Below, piece after piece: positions 1 through 8,525 of a stretch of DNA of 64,000 nucleotides. The translations under genes were made by a program, and so were the position numbers. Positions within the stretch are counted from its first letter, which is position 1; each line of letters starts with the position of its first letter. Below the pieces are notes generated by a model. It was not told where the DNA came from. It made no database searches and worked only from the letters and a program-made list of their open reading frames with translations. The stretch comes from Stieleria bergensis (GTDB lineage: Bacteria > Planctomycetota > Planctomycetia > Pirellulales > Pirellulaceae), in contig CP036272.1 in NCBI GenBank assembly GCA_007745635.1, forward strand, positions 1,965,900 to 2,029,899. Reading direction: 5' to 3'.

Positions 1-1944
1 GCTTTGTCGATCCTGGTTGCTTTGGCGAATCTGTTGCTGCAAAGCGTCGATCGTGGGCATGCTGCCCGTGCCAAGGCTCATTCCGGTTGCCGTGATCGCC
101 TGCGAGATCGCCTGTCCCCGGTCCTGCTCGTTCGCCGATCCAACGTCGCCGCTACCGCTGACGATCAACGTGCCATAGATGTCAAAGATCACCGCGCGGA
201 TGTCAGTCAGCGAGGTGAGTTTGGCTGGCTGCTCCGTTTCGATCGGCAACAGCTCGCTGCGATTCTCGATGACGGCTCGGTTCCAAGTGCTGGGCATGTC
301 ACAGTTTGATGCGTCGTCGCAGTCAACGATCGTTGATTCGGTGCGGCAGGGAAAGTAAGTTCGATGTTGGGAAATCACGTTGGCCAGGCTGACGCCCCAG
401 TTGATATCAATCCGCTGACTCCGTTTGCCGGGGGCGGAGAGAGCAAGTTCACGATACGCTTGCAAAAGACGATCGCTGCAACCTTGCTGTCCATAGTATT
501 GCCTAACGATTTGCTGATTGTGCCGCAAGGCAGAAGCTTCGAAATCTGGTTGCAGCCAATCAAGAAGCGACTGGTTGGCATCTTGAACGCGGCGTTTGAA
601 CAGTGGATCGCGATCAATTCGCATGATCACGTCAATCTGGTCGCCGGTGGTCAGGGTCGCGAAGTCAATCGTTGACGCCGCCTTGGCGCCCTCTGCCTTG
701 GCCCCCTCTGTGTTCGCCCCGTGACGCCTTGAGCCGGAGCCCTGTAGAATCGGGGGCGGTACCTGCCGCCAAGCTTGTTGTCTGGCCGCGGTCGTGCGCG
801 CTTGACATTGTGTGATCCATTTGCCCGAGCCCGGAATGTCAACGCTTTGATAGAACCGATCCAACGCCAAACCACTGCGGCGAAAGTCTTGAGTCACTCC
901 CGGTAAATCGCGAGCCACCACGCCGCGGTCGGCTAACCATGGCTCCAGGTACGCCATGCCAAAGCCTTCTGCAACGCTGGTTGAAAGAATACAATCCGAG
1001 GCCGCGATGTTGTCGTGAAACGAGATCGCGGGGAACGTTCCGGCATCAAAGACCGTCCGTGGTGCGTGAACCTTGGCGATGGCTTTCCAGCGTTCGTAGG
1101 AATCAGCTTCAATCTTCGTTGTCGGCGGCAGCGTGATGGCAAAGTAAGCTTGATCGCTGGATAACTGGGACAGCAGCAGAGTCTCGCCCAAGTTCTTCCG
1201 GCGAATGCCTCGGATCGGATACAGGAACCATTGGAAATCGCCGGACACGCCAATGGCTTGGCCAACTTTTTCTTTTGCCGCTGACCGCGACTGAGTGGCT
1301 TGATCGCCTAAGGTGACGTTGTTGGGCAGGCAGTGGATCTGATTTTCTGGAAGTCCCAGTTTCTGCAACAAGGCTGCGTCGCCGGAAGTCAGCGTGGCGT
1401 AATGAATGCCTTGTCGACTGGGGTAGCAAAATCGGTTGAACGCCGCCAACGGATCGGCTGCGTCACTTTCACTAGCGGCTGCTAGTTCGCTTAAATTGGT
1501 GGGTCGAAAGTCTTCGGCGAAGTCATGAATTTGCAGTAATTGCGAATACTGGTAACGTTCGGTTAGCTGATCGATGGCGACCGGGATGGCGACGTTCTTG
1601 CCGAGCGAATGATTGTGCCAGTGCAGAATGGTCTGGCAATCAGTGTCCAGCGGATCAACATCGCGGGAAGCCAATGCGTGATGGATCTGGTCGGCGAGCC
1701 GATGCCCACGCTGGTTTGCGTTGTCGCTGGTCTGGTCGTCGTGCAGTGTGTCGTAGTCGAGTCCATCGATGCAGACAACTTGAGCACGTGAGGTGGTTGA
1801 ATCGGAAAGTCCGTCGACGCGAGGGCCAGAAACCAGGAAAAGGTTGGCCTCGGGCAGCGCTGCGGTCAGTGCTGCGACGTGGTTTTCAACCACTTGAGTC
1901 ACGCCACCGCGCCGATAGTGGCAATGCAAAATGATAATGTTCAA
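1..1944 (-). CDS. Glycosyltransferase (GT4-like) fused to a HAD-family hydrolase, partial
   Basis: The frame is open from a TTG at 1944 to the window edge, so the C-terminus is missing; an in-frame TGA lies just upstream of the TTG. The first ~430 residues read as a GT-B glycosyltransferase: an N-terminal strand with a glycine turn (HYRRGGVTQ), and near residue 323 an acidic motif EGFGMAYLEPW of the E-x7-E type that binds the sugar-nucleotide. A low-complexity linker (AEGAKAEGAKA) and a ~100-residue unknown stretch follow. Near residue 579 comes VIFDIYGTL, the HAD motif I with its nucleophilic Asp, closest in style to the HAD-I phosphatases. Visible length is 648 residues. The fusion suggests that the transferred sugar is first made as a phosphate and then dephosphorylated, as in sucrose-phosphate synthase/phosphatase; the actual sugar cannot be told. 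It lies 119 bases downstream of scpA on the same strand. Confidence 0.82.
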   Translation of the reverse strand, partial: MNIIILHCHYRRGGVTQVVENHVAALTAALPEANLFLVSGPRVDGLSDSTTSRAQVVCIDGLDYDTLHDDQTSDNANQRGHRLADQIHHALASRDVDPLDTDCQTILHWHNHSLGKNVAIPVAIDQLTERYQYSQLLQIHDFAEDFRPTNLSELAAASESDAADPLAAFNRFCYPSRQGIHYATLTSGDAALLQKLGLPENQIHCLPNNVTLGDQATQSRSAAKEKVGQAIGVSGDFQWFLYPIRGIRRKNLGETLLLSQLSSDQAYFAITLPPTTKIEADSYERWKAIAKVHAPRTVFDAGTFPAISFHDNIAASDCILSTSVAEGFGMAYLEPWLADRGVVARDLPGVTQDFRRSGLALDRFYQSVDIPGSGKWITQCQARTTAARQQAWRQVPPPILQGSGSRRHGANTEGAKAEGAKAASTIDFATLTTGDQIDVIMRIDRDPLFKRRVQDANQSLLDWLQPDFEASALRHNQQIVRQYYGQQGCSDRLLQAYRELALSAPGKRSQRIDINWGVSLANVISQHRTYFPCRTESTIVDCDDASNCDMPSTWNRAVIENRSELLPIETEQPAKLTSLTDIRAVIFDIYGTLIVSGSGDVGSANEQDRGQAISQAITATGMSLGTGSMPTIDALQQQIRQSNQDRQS

Positions 1945-2063
1945 GCGAATATCCGTCTCACTGTAAATTCAGACAGCCAGGGCGCGAGTGTTGCCACGCG
2001 AGAGCGACTGCGTCTATCATCGGCTGTTTCGCCGGTGAGTGATTGGCTGGTTAGTCCCTAAGC

Positions 2064-2888
2064 TTAGCGCGGTTGGCTGGGCAAGCCGTGGGCAACTTTA
2101 CCGTTATGGCCATAGTTGTCTACTTCTTGCACTTGCAGGTTGTCACCGTAATCTTCTGTGCGGACGATGACAATGTCACCGCCTTCGTCTTCTTCGACTG
2201 CCGCTCCGTGGTGACGGGTGAGTTCCAGGGTGGCTAGAAACCAGCCAATGACGGCCGATTTGTGAACGCCAGTGTCTAGTAGATCGATCAACGCCACGCG
2301 TTCTTCGTCGGCCAAGCGGTAGTGAATCTTTTGCATGTAGACATGGATCGGCGTGTCATCGTAAATGACTTCCGTTCGCGGCGGCCCTGCGGCTTCGCGC
2401 ATGATGCGCCCAAAGGCGCTCACCAAGTCCCAGATTTCCAAGTCGGCGATCGGTTGGTCGCCGGGATCGATTCGACGTCGCGGCAAGTCATCGCTCATCC
2501 GCTCATAGCGAGACTGCCAGCGCTCGGCCATCTCGTCCAAGATTCCTGCGGCGTCGCGAATCTCTTTGTATTGCAGCAGGCGTTCGACCAGTTCGGACTG
2601 TGGATCGTCGATGGTTTCGTGCTGCTCGGCCTCTTCTTCGTCTTCTGCCTTGGGCAGCACGAGTTGGCTTTTCAGTTCGATCAGCGTGCTGGCCAGGTCC
2701 AGGAAGTCTCCGATGTCCGCCAGATCGAACTCCTTCAGCAGGTCAAGGTAATCAATGTACTGCTGGACGATTTTGGAGAGGGCCAATTCTTCGAGACTCA
2801 CCTCTTGTCGCCTTGCCAAATACAGCAACAGATCCAGAGGACCGTTGTACAAGGCAAGTTCGACACGAAAGGCCGTTTCGGTTGACAT
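2064..2888 (-). CDS. scpA: Segregation and condensation protein A
   Basis: ScpA is the kleisin subunit of the bacterial SMC-ScpA-ScpB condensin and acts on the nucleoid in chromosome segregation. The 274-residue protein starts with the hallmark N-terminal segment (VELALYNGPLDLLLYLARR) that binds the SMC neck, followed by the helices with FDLADIGDFLDLASTLIELKS. The C-terminal part holds the winged-helix end (ERVALIDLLDTG) that contacts the SMC head and then a short tail. Length fits the family (about 240-280). It lies between mqnC upstream (93-base gap) and the glycosyltransferase downstream, all on the minus strand; scpB is not in the window. The ATG at 2888 gives a normal ScpA start. Confidence 0.93.
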   Translation of the reverse strand: MSTETAFRVELALYNGPLDLLLYLARRQEVSLEELALSKIVQQYIDYLDLLKEFDLADIGDFLDLASTLIELKSQLVLPKAEDEEEAEQHETIDDPQSELVERLLQYKEIRDAAGILDEMAERWQSRYERMSDDLPRRRIDPGDQPIADLEIWDLVSAFGRIMREAAGPPRTEVIYDDTPIHVYMQKIHYRLADEERVALIDLLDTGVHKSAVIGWFLATLELTRHHGAAVEEDEGGDIVIVRTEDYGDNLQVQEVDNYGHNGKVAHGLPSQPR

Positions 2889-2981
2889 TCACGCTGACCG
2901 TCAATTGGATCGATTAGTGGCAAACCCGTTGATGCTGTCGCAGGGGTCGGTTTGGCTCCCAGCGACTTTCACGATTCTACC

Positions 2982-4115
2982 CTAAACGGCCAATTCGACC
3001 AAATCACGCGGCTCGCTCTTGCCATTCGCAGCGATTGCTTTTTGTTCCAGCTCGTCCGACACCAAGTTGTAAAACACGTCTCGTTGTCGCGGTTGGAATC
3101 CCAGTTCCGTGATCGCGTCGCGGATCTGGTCAAGCGACAAGAAGTGCACGGTGCCGGCCTCGGCGACCACGTTTTCTTCGATCATTAAACTGCCCATGTC
3201 GTTGGCGCCGTACAGCATCGCCAGTTGACCGACTTTCAAGCCTTGCGTCACCCAGCTGCTTTGAATGTTTGGCACGTTGTCCAAGAACAATCGCGAAACG
3301 GCTTGGGTCTTGAGGTACTCGAAGGCTCCCTTGGGCTGAGTGTCTGCCATTTCGGTGTTCTCAGGCTGGAAGGTCCAGCAGATGAACGCTGTAAAGCCTC
3401 CGGTTTCATCTTGCAGGTCGCGGACTCGCTGCAAGTGCTCGATGCGTTCTTCCAAGGTTTCAACATGGCCGAACATCATGGTCGCGGTGCTATTGCCGCC
3501 CAGTTGGTGCCAGACTCGCATCACGTTCAGCCAGTCGTCGGTCATGACTTTGCCGCGTGTGATTTCATGACGAACGCGGTCGACCAGGATCTCCGCACCA
3601 CCGCCTGGCAGGCTGCCCAGGCCGGCGTCTTTCAGGCGCTGTAAGACCACCTCCAAAGGCAGCTTGTTGACCTTGGTGAAGTGATGAATCTCAGGAGGGC
3701 TAAAGCCGTGGATGTTGATTTGCGGAAAAGCGTTTTTAATGTCCTGCAGCATCTCTTCGTACCATTCCAGCTTGTACTTTGGATGCAGGCCGCCTTGCAG
3801 CAGAATTTGGTTGCCGCCGAGGTTGGCGGTTTCTTCGACTTTCTTTAACAGTTCTTCGCGCGGCAGCACGTAACCTTCATCGCTTTTGGGGCCTCGATAG
3901 AAGGCACAGAAATCGCAAACTGCGGTGCAGATGTTGGTGTAGTTGATGTTGCGATCAATGTTGTAGGTTCGGAAGTCCTCGGGGTGCTTGGCTAACGACA
4001 CTTTGTGAGCCGCGTTACCGATGGCTGCCAAGTCACGGCTTTGCAGAAGCTGCAGGGCTTCTTCTGCGGTGATGCGTTCGCCTTGGATGGATTTGTTCAG
4101 GATGTCCTTGATCAT
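2982..4115 (-). CDS. mqnC: Cyclic dehypoxanthinyl futalosine synthase, radical SAM
   Basis: MqnC cyclises dehypoxanthine futalosine in the futalosine route to menaquinone, using a radical SAM 4Fe-4S cluster. The cluster motif Cx3Cx2C is visible at Cys63, Cys67 and Cys70 (CTAVCDFCAFYRG). It is followed by the family segments GGNQILLQGGLHP and HGFSPPEIHH. MqnE is the close relative in the same pathway; the LLQGGLHP and FSPPEI wording favours MqnC. The 377-residue length is normal. The gene follows mqnA with a 75-base gap, which supports a shared transcript and function. No strong Shine-Dalgarno site is visible before the ATG. Confidence 0.9.
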   Translation of the reverse strand: MIKDILNKSIQGERITAEEALQLLQSRDLAAIGNAAHKVSLAKHPEDFRTYNIDRNINYTNICTAVCDFCAFYRGPKSDEGYVLPREELLKKVEETANLGGNQILLQGGLHPKYKLEWYEEMLQDIKNAFPQINIHGFSPPEIHHFTKVNKLPLEVVLQRLKDAGLGSLPGGGAEILVDRVRHEITRGKVMTDDWLNVMRVWHQLGGNSTATMMFGHVETLEERIEHLQRVRDLQDETGGFTAFICWTFQPENTEMADTQPKGAFEYLKTQAVSRLFLDNVPNIQSSWVTQGLKVGQLAMLYGANDMGSLMIEENVVAEAGTVHFLSLDQIRDAITELGFQPRQRDVFYNLVSDELEQKAIAANGKSEPRDLVELAV

Positions 4116-4190
4116 GGCTACAATCGTTCGGGCTATTGCTTTGAAGTGGATTGAGTTGGCGGCGTGTGGCCTTGCTGGTCACGCTGTTCG

Positions 4191-4973
4191 TTAAGCTCTG
4201 TCAGTCGCCGGTTGCGGGATGAGACCCAAGGCGTCACAGCTGCGGCGGAATCGCTCCAGGCCTTGACGTTCGCGGCTGCCGAGTCGGAAGTGCAGGTTTT
4301 CGGTGAAGTACCGGAGCAGATCGTGATTGGTCAGGCCGTTGGCGGCAGCATGAGTTTCGGCAATCGATTCCACCGCCGCTAGACCTGAATCGCGGCAGGA
4401 CTCAAAAATTGGCACCAAGTGATCCACTTCCGCAAGCTCCGAAGCGACCCACATCGCAAACACAAACGGTAAACCGGTGTGCTGATTCCATCGCTGGCCT
4501 AAATCCCAGATCTCTTCATAGACCCCGTGTTCGGGATGCATCGCCCGGTCACCGATGATCAGCACGCCATCGGCGTCGGCTGCATCGGGCGACTGTTCGA
4601 TCGGCAGCATCACGGTTTCTGGCTTGAGCCCGTAGATTTCCCAGAGCAACACACGTACCAGTGCTGCGCTGGTGCGGCTGCCTTCGTCCAGTGCCAGTCT
4701 GCGGATCTTTTGAATGGGCACGCGGCTGACCAGGCGAACGCTCCACACGGGCCCAGTGCAGGCAATCACCGCGTCAGAGACAATCCTGTACTTCTGGCCA
4801 CGAAAGTACTCTACCGAGGGGATTAGCGCTACATCCAAATCGCCGGCAGCCAGCTGGCTGGCAAGCCGACTGGGTAAATTGAGCGACAACGAATCTTGAT
4901 CACCCAGAGCGTCACGCATCTGGTGAATCAATGGCTTGGTGTTGAGGTAGGAAACCGCACCGATTCGGGTCAT
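4191..4973 (-). CDS. mqnA: Chorismate dehydratase (menaquinone, futalosine route)
   Basis: MqnA dehydrates chorismate to 3-[(1-carboxyvinyl)oxy]benzoate, the first step of the futalosine pathway. The 260-residue protein begins with the family signature MTRIGAVSYLNTKPL and keeps the periplasmic-binding-protein-like fold, with typical segments LALDEGSRTSAALVRVLL and ADGVLIIGDRAMH. It sits immediately upstream of mqnC. Together they show that this organism makes menaquinone without the classical MenFDHCEB enzymes; mqnB/D/E are not in the window. Confidence 0.92.
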   Translation of the reverse strand: MTRIGAVSYLNTKPLIHQMRDALGDQDSLSLNLPSRLASQLAAGDLDVALIPSVEYFRGQKYRIVSDAVIACTGPVWSVRLVSRVPIQKIRRLALDEGSRTSAALVRVLLWEIYGLKPETVMLPIEQSPDAADADGVLIIGDRAMHPEHGVYEEIWDLGQRWNQHTGLPFVFAMWVASELAEVDHLVPIFESCRDSGLAAVESIAETHAAANGLTNHDLLRYFTENLHFRLGSRERQGLERFRRSCDALGLIPQPATDRA

Positions 4974-5361
4974 GGCTGTGTCTCAGCTAAAGGAATCGAA
5001 TCAACCTGCCAGTCGGGAAGTCGTGGCGAGCCGGGAAAAGATTCAGGACGCTGCCGAAGCAACCGCATCAACCGACCCACGTCAGACTCTATCGGATCAC
5101 ACCCAAGTGACCGCAAAAGGCCCCTAAAGAGTAACGGATTTCGCTCTCCAGCAGCACCACTCCCCGGGGCAGATCAGTGAGTTCTTTCGGCTTCACGAAG
5201 CCGCTGGGCTAGTGAGGGTGTTAGCGAGGGCTTCGACGAAGCACGAATTTGAGGTGCTCCGGTCACCAATGCCCCGCATCGAAGGGCGCCGTGCTTGCAC
5301 GCACCAATGCCTTAAAAACGATGCAATGGCACGTCCCTTGCATCGCTTCAATGCAGAGCTT
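4974..5361. other. Intergenic region with short palindromes
   Basis: There is no convincing gene between mqnA and the pseudouridine synthase gene. Two similar short palindromes lie near 5186-5205 and 5230-5245, both built on the core GCTTC..GAAGC. A 51-codon reading frame starts at 4972 on the plus strand over the mqnA start codon, but nothing supports it. The region probably holds the promoter of mqnA and the 3' end of the upstream transcript. Confidence 0.5.
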
Positions 5362-6210
5362 CTAAAAGGGGCACGGCGCACGTACCAGCGTCCAACGACC
5401 GGAGCTGGGGTCATGGAATCCCAGTTGCAATGCGTGCAGCAAAATGCGTTTGGCCGTCTCTGGGCCGGACGCGTCTAGCGGATCAAGCGGGTTGCCGTTG
5501 GCATCCAGCTGGTAGGGAAAACCATAAGTCGTATCACCGACAATGGGGTGGCCTCGGAACGCAGATTGAGCGCGCAATTGATGCATACGACCGGTTTGCG
5601 GCTGCAACAGCACAGCAGTACTGGGCGGGTCAAACGCTGCCAGCATGATGCGTGATGGTTCGCTGTCGATGGCGGCCGCAAGTGTGATGGCTTCTTTGGC
5701 TTGTTCAGCGGTCGCATCGCTGCGTTGAACCCGCGCTTGTTCAGGAATCTTTTGCAGCCAGTCCTGCCATCGAGACAGCTGTTGTGTTGCGGTCGTGTTG
5801 GCTTCCGATCTGGCTTCCGATCTGGCCGGTTCGCACTGCATCACGTCAGCGAATGCGGCCTCCGATAGCACCGGCAACGACGCCGTCCCAGCGAGCACTG
5901 CTTGATAGGTTTTGCGAGGTTTTCGAGACTCGAATTGCGCTGACAACAAGCGAGCTTTCTTCTTGCTCAGGGCGACCAAAATCACGCCGCTGACCGCGCG
6001 ATCCAAGCGATGTGGAAAGGCCAGGTAGCGATCCTGTCGATCCAGTTGTGCCCTGAGTTTGGATTCCAGCGAAGGGTGTTGCGGTGGCGCTTGCGTGGCG
6101 ATGCCTGCCGGTTTATTGATCGCAATCACATCGCCCTGCTCCCAAAGCACTGTGATGTCAGATTCGTTGGCAGCAGCGCTGACAGAGTTGGTCTGACGAT
6201 CGAAAGTCAT
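5362..6210 (-). CDS. RluA-family RNA pseudouridine synthase
   Basis: This is a pseudouridine synthase of the RluA/RsuA superfamily, which isomerises uridine in rRNA or tRNA. The catalytic Asp70 lies in the motif [10 protein letters not shown], preceded by [10 protein letters not shown]. The C-terminal half contains [21 protein letters not shown] and GDTTYG, all typical. At 282 residues it has the catalytic domain only; no S4 domain is visible at the N-terminus. The middle has an insertion (about residues 118-175) that is rich in Ala, Glu and Arg. The target RNA site cannot be deduced. It is the first gene of the minus-strand run that continues with mqnA and mqnC. Confidence 0.9.
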   Translation of the reverse strand: MTFDRQTNSVSAAANESDITVLWEQGDVIAINKPAGIATQAPPQHPSLESKLRAQLDRQDRYLAFPHRLDRAVSGVILVALSKKKARLLSAQFESRKPRKTYQAVLAGTASLPVLSEAAFADVMQCEPARSEARSEANTTATQQLSRWQDWLQKIPEQARVQRSDATAEQAKEAITLAAAIDSEPSRIMLAAFDPPSTAVLLQPQTGRMHQLRAQSAFRGHPIVGDTTYGFPYQLDANGNPLDPLDASGPETAKRILLHALQLGFHDPSSGRWTLVRAPCPF

Positions 6211-6848
6211 CGTTGGGGAACACTCGTTCGTTGCCAGCGGTTGGAAAGCATAGACGCGGTGAGACGTTCAGGCCGATCAGTGAGTTGGGCCATCGGTTGG
6301 ATCCATTCACTGGCTGGTGAACCATCGGCGCATAAAAAACGAGAGATCCCGGCCACGACGTTAAACACAAGTTGTTCGAAAACAAAAAAATCTAACGTAC
6401 ACGGATCTCTCGCTGGTGCAGTTGTACGTCTTATTCAAAGACAGTCAATAGTACTAATGTCTCTTGCCGTTAAAAAACATGTTCTCGCGCATGCACAACC
6501 GATACCTGAGTTAAGTGATCGTGCTAGATGGCAGCGCGTGATGTTGATCGCATGGAGCAGGTGGTGCATTGGCGTTGCATGTTGATCAGGCAATCCCGAC
6601 GGGCATGTGTCGGGCAGTCCCCACGTTGCTGATCACAATGATGCTGATCAGAATGATGTGTTCCGTTTCGGTTCAGTGTGGGTGGTCACTGCAGGCTAAT
6701 TAACGGGGACGCGGATGGTTGTCAGTGTGCAGTACCTTTGGGGATTCGCTTCAGAGCCCAGCCAACCGATGCGTCGCGTTTTCACGCATCCATTCTGATT
6801 GCATTTGGTCGGCGATGGGCAATGCCGTTGAAGGGGCTTTTTGCTAAG
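6211..6848. other. Divergent intergenic region, partly AT-rich
   Basis: This 638-base region separates the divergent pseudouridine synthase and dihydropteroate-synthase-like genes and should hold both promoters. The stretch 6330-6480 is clearly richer in A+T than its surroundings and contains a nested inverted repeat (entered separately). A smaller hairpin CCCGAC/GTCGGG lies near 6596-6616, and the words GCTGATCA and GCTGATCAG recur near 6630-6655. I see no credible coding frame. Confidence 0.5.
6340..6412. repeat. Nested inverted repeat
   Basis: The outer arms are CGAGAGATCC (6340-6349) and GGATCTCTCG (6403-6412), perfectly complementary over 10 bases. Inside them lie a second pair, ACGTTA (6358-6363) and TAACGT (6393-6398), and an AT-rich loop containing a run of seven A. 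It could be a structured leader, an operator or the remnant of a small mobile element; none of these is shown. Confidence 0.6.
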
Positions 6849-8276
6849 ATGCATGGCATGATCGATCTGCGAAACGCCGAGAAGCCATTGCACTTGCACC
6901 TGATCACGGGCAAGTTAGCGCGGCATGCGCTGGAGGAAAATGTGTCCGCGTTGGCGTCCCAGTATGGGTTTTCGTATTCCATTGAAGTGATGCCCATCAC
7001 GGTTGCTGCGTTGATGACGGCCAAGTGGTTGACGGGCAAGATTCGGCCCCCCGAGCAGACCACGCATATCGTGTTGCCAGGCTTTTGTCCGGATTTGAAT
7101 GGCGTGCTGGCCGACGCCTTACAGCTGCCCATTGTTGTCGGCCCGCGTGATTGTCGCGACTTGGTGCAGTTGTTTGGTGCAGTGACAGAGCCCGCAGCAC
7201 TTGATCAGCACAGCGTCAAAATCATTGCTGAAATCAATCATGTTCCCCGCCATCCTTTGGCGGAGATCGTGCAGATTGCGAAACGCTTGGTGGCTGACGG
7301 CGCCGACATGATTGACCTCGGTTGTCAGCCTGGCGAGCGTTTCGAGCAGGTCGGAGACTTTGTCAGTGAACTGACTCAGTTAGGCATCGCGGTTTCTGTG
7401 GATAGCTTTGATCCTTGGGAAGTCGAACAAGCGTGTCAGCGTGGTGCCCAGCTTGTCTTGAGCGTCAACAGCAGCAATTGGCAGCATGCAGCAGACTGGG
7501 GACAGGAAGTCGTTGTGATTCCCGATTCGCCAGAAGATTTGGAGAGTTTGGATCGCACGATTGAATCCTTGGCGGCAAAGAATGTTCCGATGCGATTGGA
7601 TCCCATTTTGGAACCGATCGGTTTTGGTTTTAGCCGCAGTTTGGTGCGTTACGCGGATGTCCGTGCACGCTACCCTGAACTGCCGATGATGATGGGGATC
7701 GGGAATGTCACCGAGCTGTCAGACGTTGACTCGGCGGGTGTGAATTTGTTGTTGATGGGCATCTGCCAGGAGCTCAAGATTGACAGCGTGTTAACCACTC
7801 AGGTGATCAACTGGGCTCGCAGCAGTGTTCGTGAATGCGATATTGCTCGCCGTTTGGTGCATCATGCGGTGCGTCGCGGCGTGCCGCCAAAGAACTTAAG
7901 TGATCAGCTTGTCATGCTGCGCGACCGTCGGGTACGCAGCTTTTCCAACGAAGCGCTGGATGCTTTAGCGGCCGAGATCAAGGACAATAACTATCGGTTG
8001 TTTGCCCACGACGAGACCTTGCATGTGGTTTCGCGAGAGTTGCATCTCAGCGACAAGGATCCGTTTCGGTTGTTTGACGACCTGATGCAGAGAGAGATTG
8101 CCGATAATGTCGATCCTGGTCACGCATTCTATTTGGGCTATGAACTGGCCAAAGCAAAAATCGCCCTCGTCTTGGGGAAACAGTACAACCAGGATCGCGA
8201 GCTCGATTGGGGCCTGTTAACTCAAACCGAGGACATGCATCGGATCAAGCGAAGCAATCGGCATCGCTCAAAGTGA
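6849..8276 (+). CDS. Dihydropteroate-synthase-like protein, probable methanopterin-cofactor gene
   Basis: The 475-residue protein has a central TIM-barrel region (about residues 124-390) resembling dihydropteroate synthase: AEINHVPRHPLAEIVQIAKR, DGADMIDLGCQPGE and ISVDSFDP-like AVSVDSFDPWE. It has extra N- and C-terminal domains, as in the archaeal dihydropteroate-synthase-related proteins and the version carried by planctomycetes and methylotrophs with tetrahydromethanopterin-linked C1 metabolism. The likely role is in synthesis of the pterin cofactor; this is inference from family and from the CitG-like and PTPS genes at 16564 and 17514. The ATG at 6849 is chosen because a GAAGGGG stretch precedes it; an in-frame ATG at 6822 and a second Met at 6858 are alternatives. 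Confidence 0.8.
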   Translation: MHGMIDLRNAEKPLHLHLITGKLARHALEENVSALASQYGFSYSIEVMPITVAALMTAKWLTGKIRPPEQTTHIVLPGFCPDLNGVLADALQLPIVVGPRDCRDLVQLFGAVTEPAALDQHSVKIIAEINHVPRHPLAEIVQIAKRLVADGADMIDLGCQPGERFEQVGDFVSELTQLGIAVSVDSFDPWEVEQACQRGAQLVLSVNSSNWQHAADWGQEVVVIPDSPEDLESLDRTIESLAAKNVPMRLDPILEPIGFGFSRSLVRYADVRARYPELPMMMGIGNVTELSDVDSAGVNLLLMGICQELKIDSVLTTQVINWARSSVRECDIARRLVHHAVRRGVPPKNLSDQLVMLRDRRVRSFSNEALDALAAEIKDNNYRLFAHDETLHVVSRELHLSDKDPFRLFDDLMQREIADNVDPGHAFYLGYELAKAKIALVLGKQYNQDRELDWGLLTQTEDMHRIKRSNRHRSK

Positions 8277-8481
8277 CCCGCCACAATGGAAAAGTCCCCC
8301 CCCGATTTGCTCCGCAGCGGCATGCTGTGGTGATTGCCAACTGTTCGGCAGCAGGGGCAGTGGTTAGGATAGAGAACACCGGCCAGTGGCAATCTAGCCG
8401 GTGAATCGATGGCGTTTTGACAAACGCAGCGCAGAGAGTTTATTGAGAGTTCATTGTTCGTGGCTTTGGGGGGTGACAACT

Positions 8482-8514
8482 GGCATCCCCAGCACTCCTC
8501 TCGGCCGGGATGCC
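8482..8514 (+). repeat. Inverted repeat before the kinase start codon
   Basis: GGCATCCC (8482-8489) and GGGATGCC (8507-8514) form a perfect 8-base stem with a 17-base loop, ending 11 bases before the preferred kinase ATG at 8526. In RNA this would place the start codon beside a hairpin, so it may influence translation. If the kinase started at the upstream TTG (8454), the repeat would be coding. Confidence 0.45.
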
Positions 8515-8525
8515 GGTACACATTG

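Noticed and set aside
4972-5127. Plus-strand 51-codon frame starting on the mqnA start codon
   Set aside because: It overlaps the divergent mqnA start, has no ribosome-binding site and no recognisable composition.
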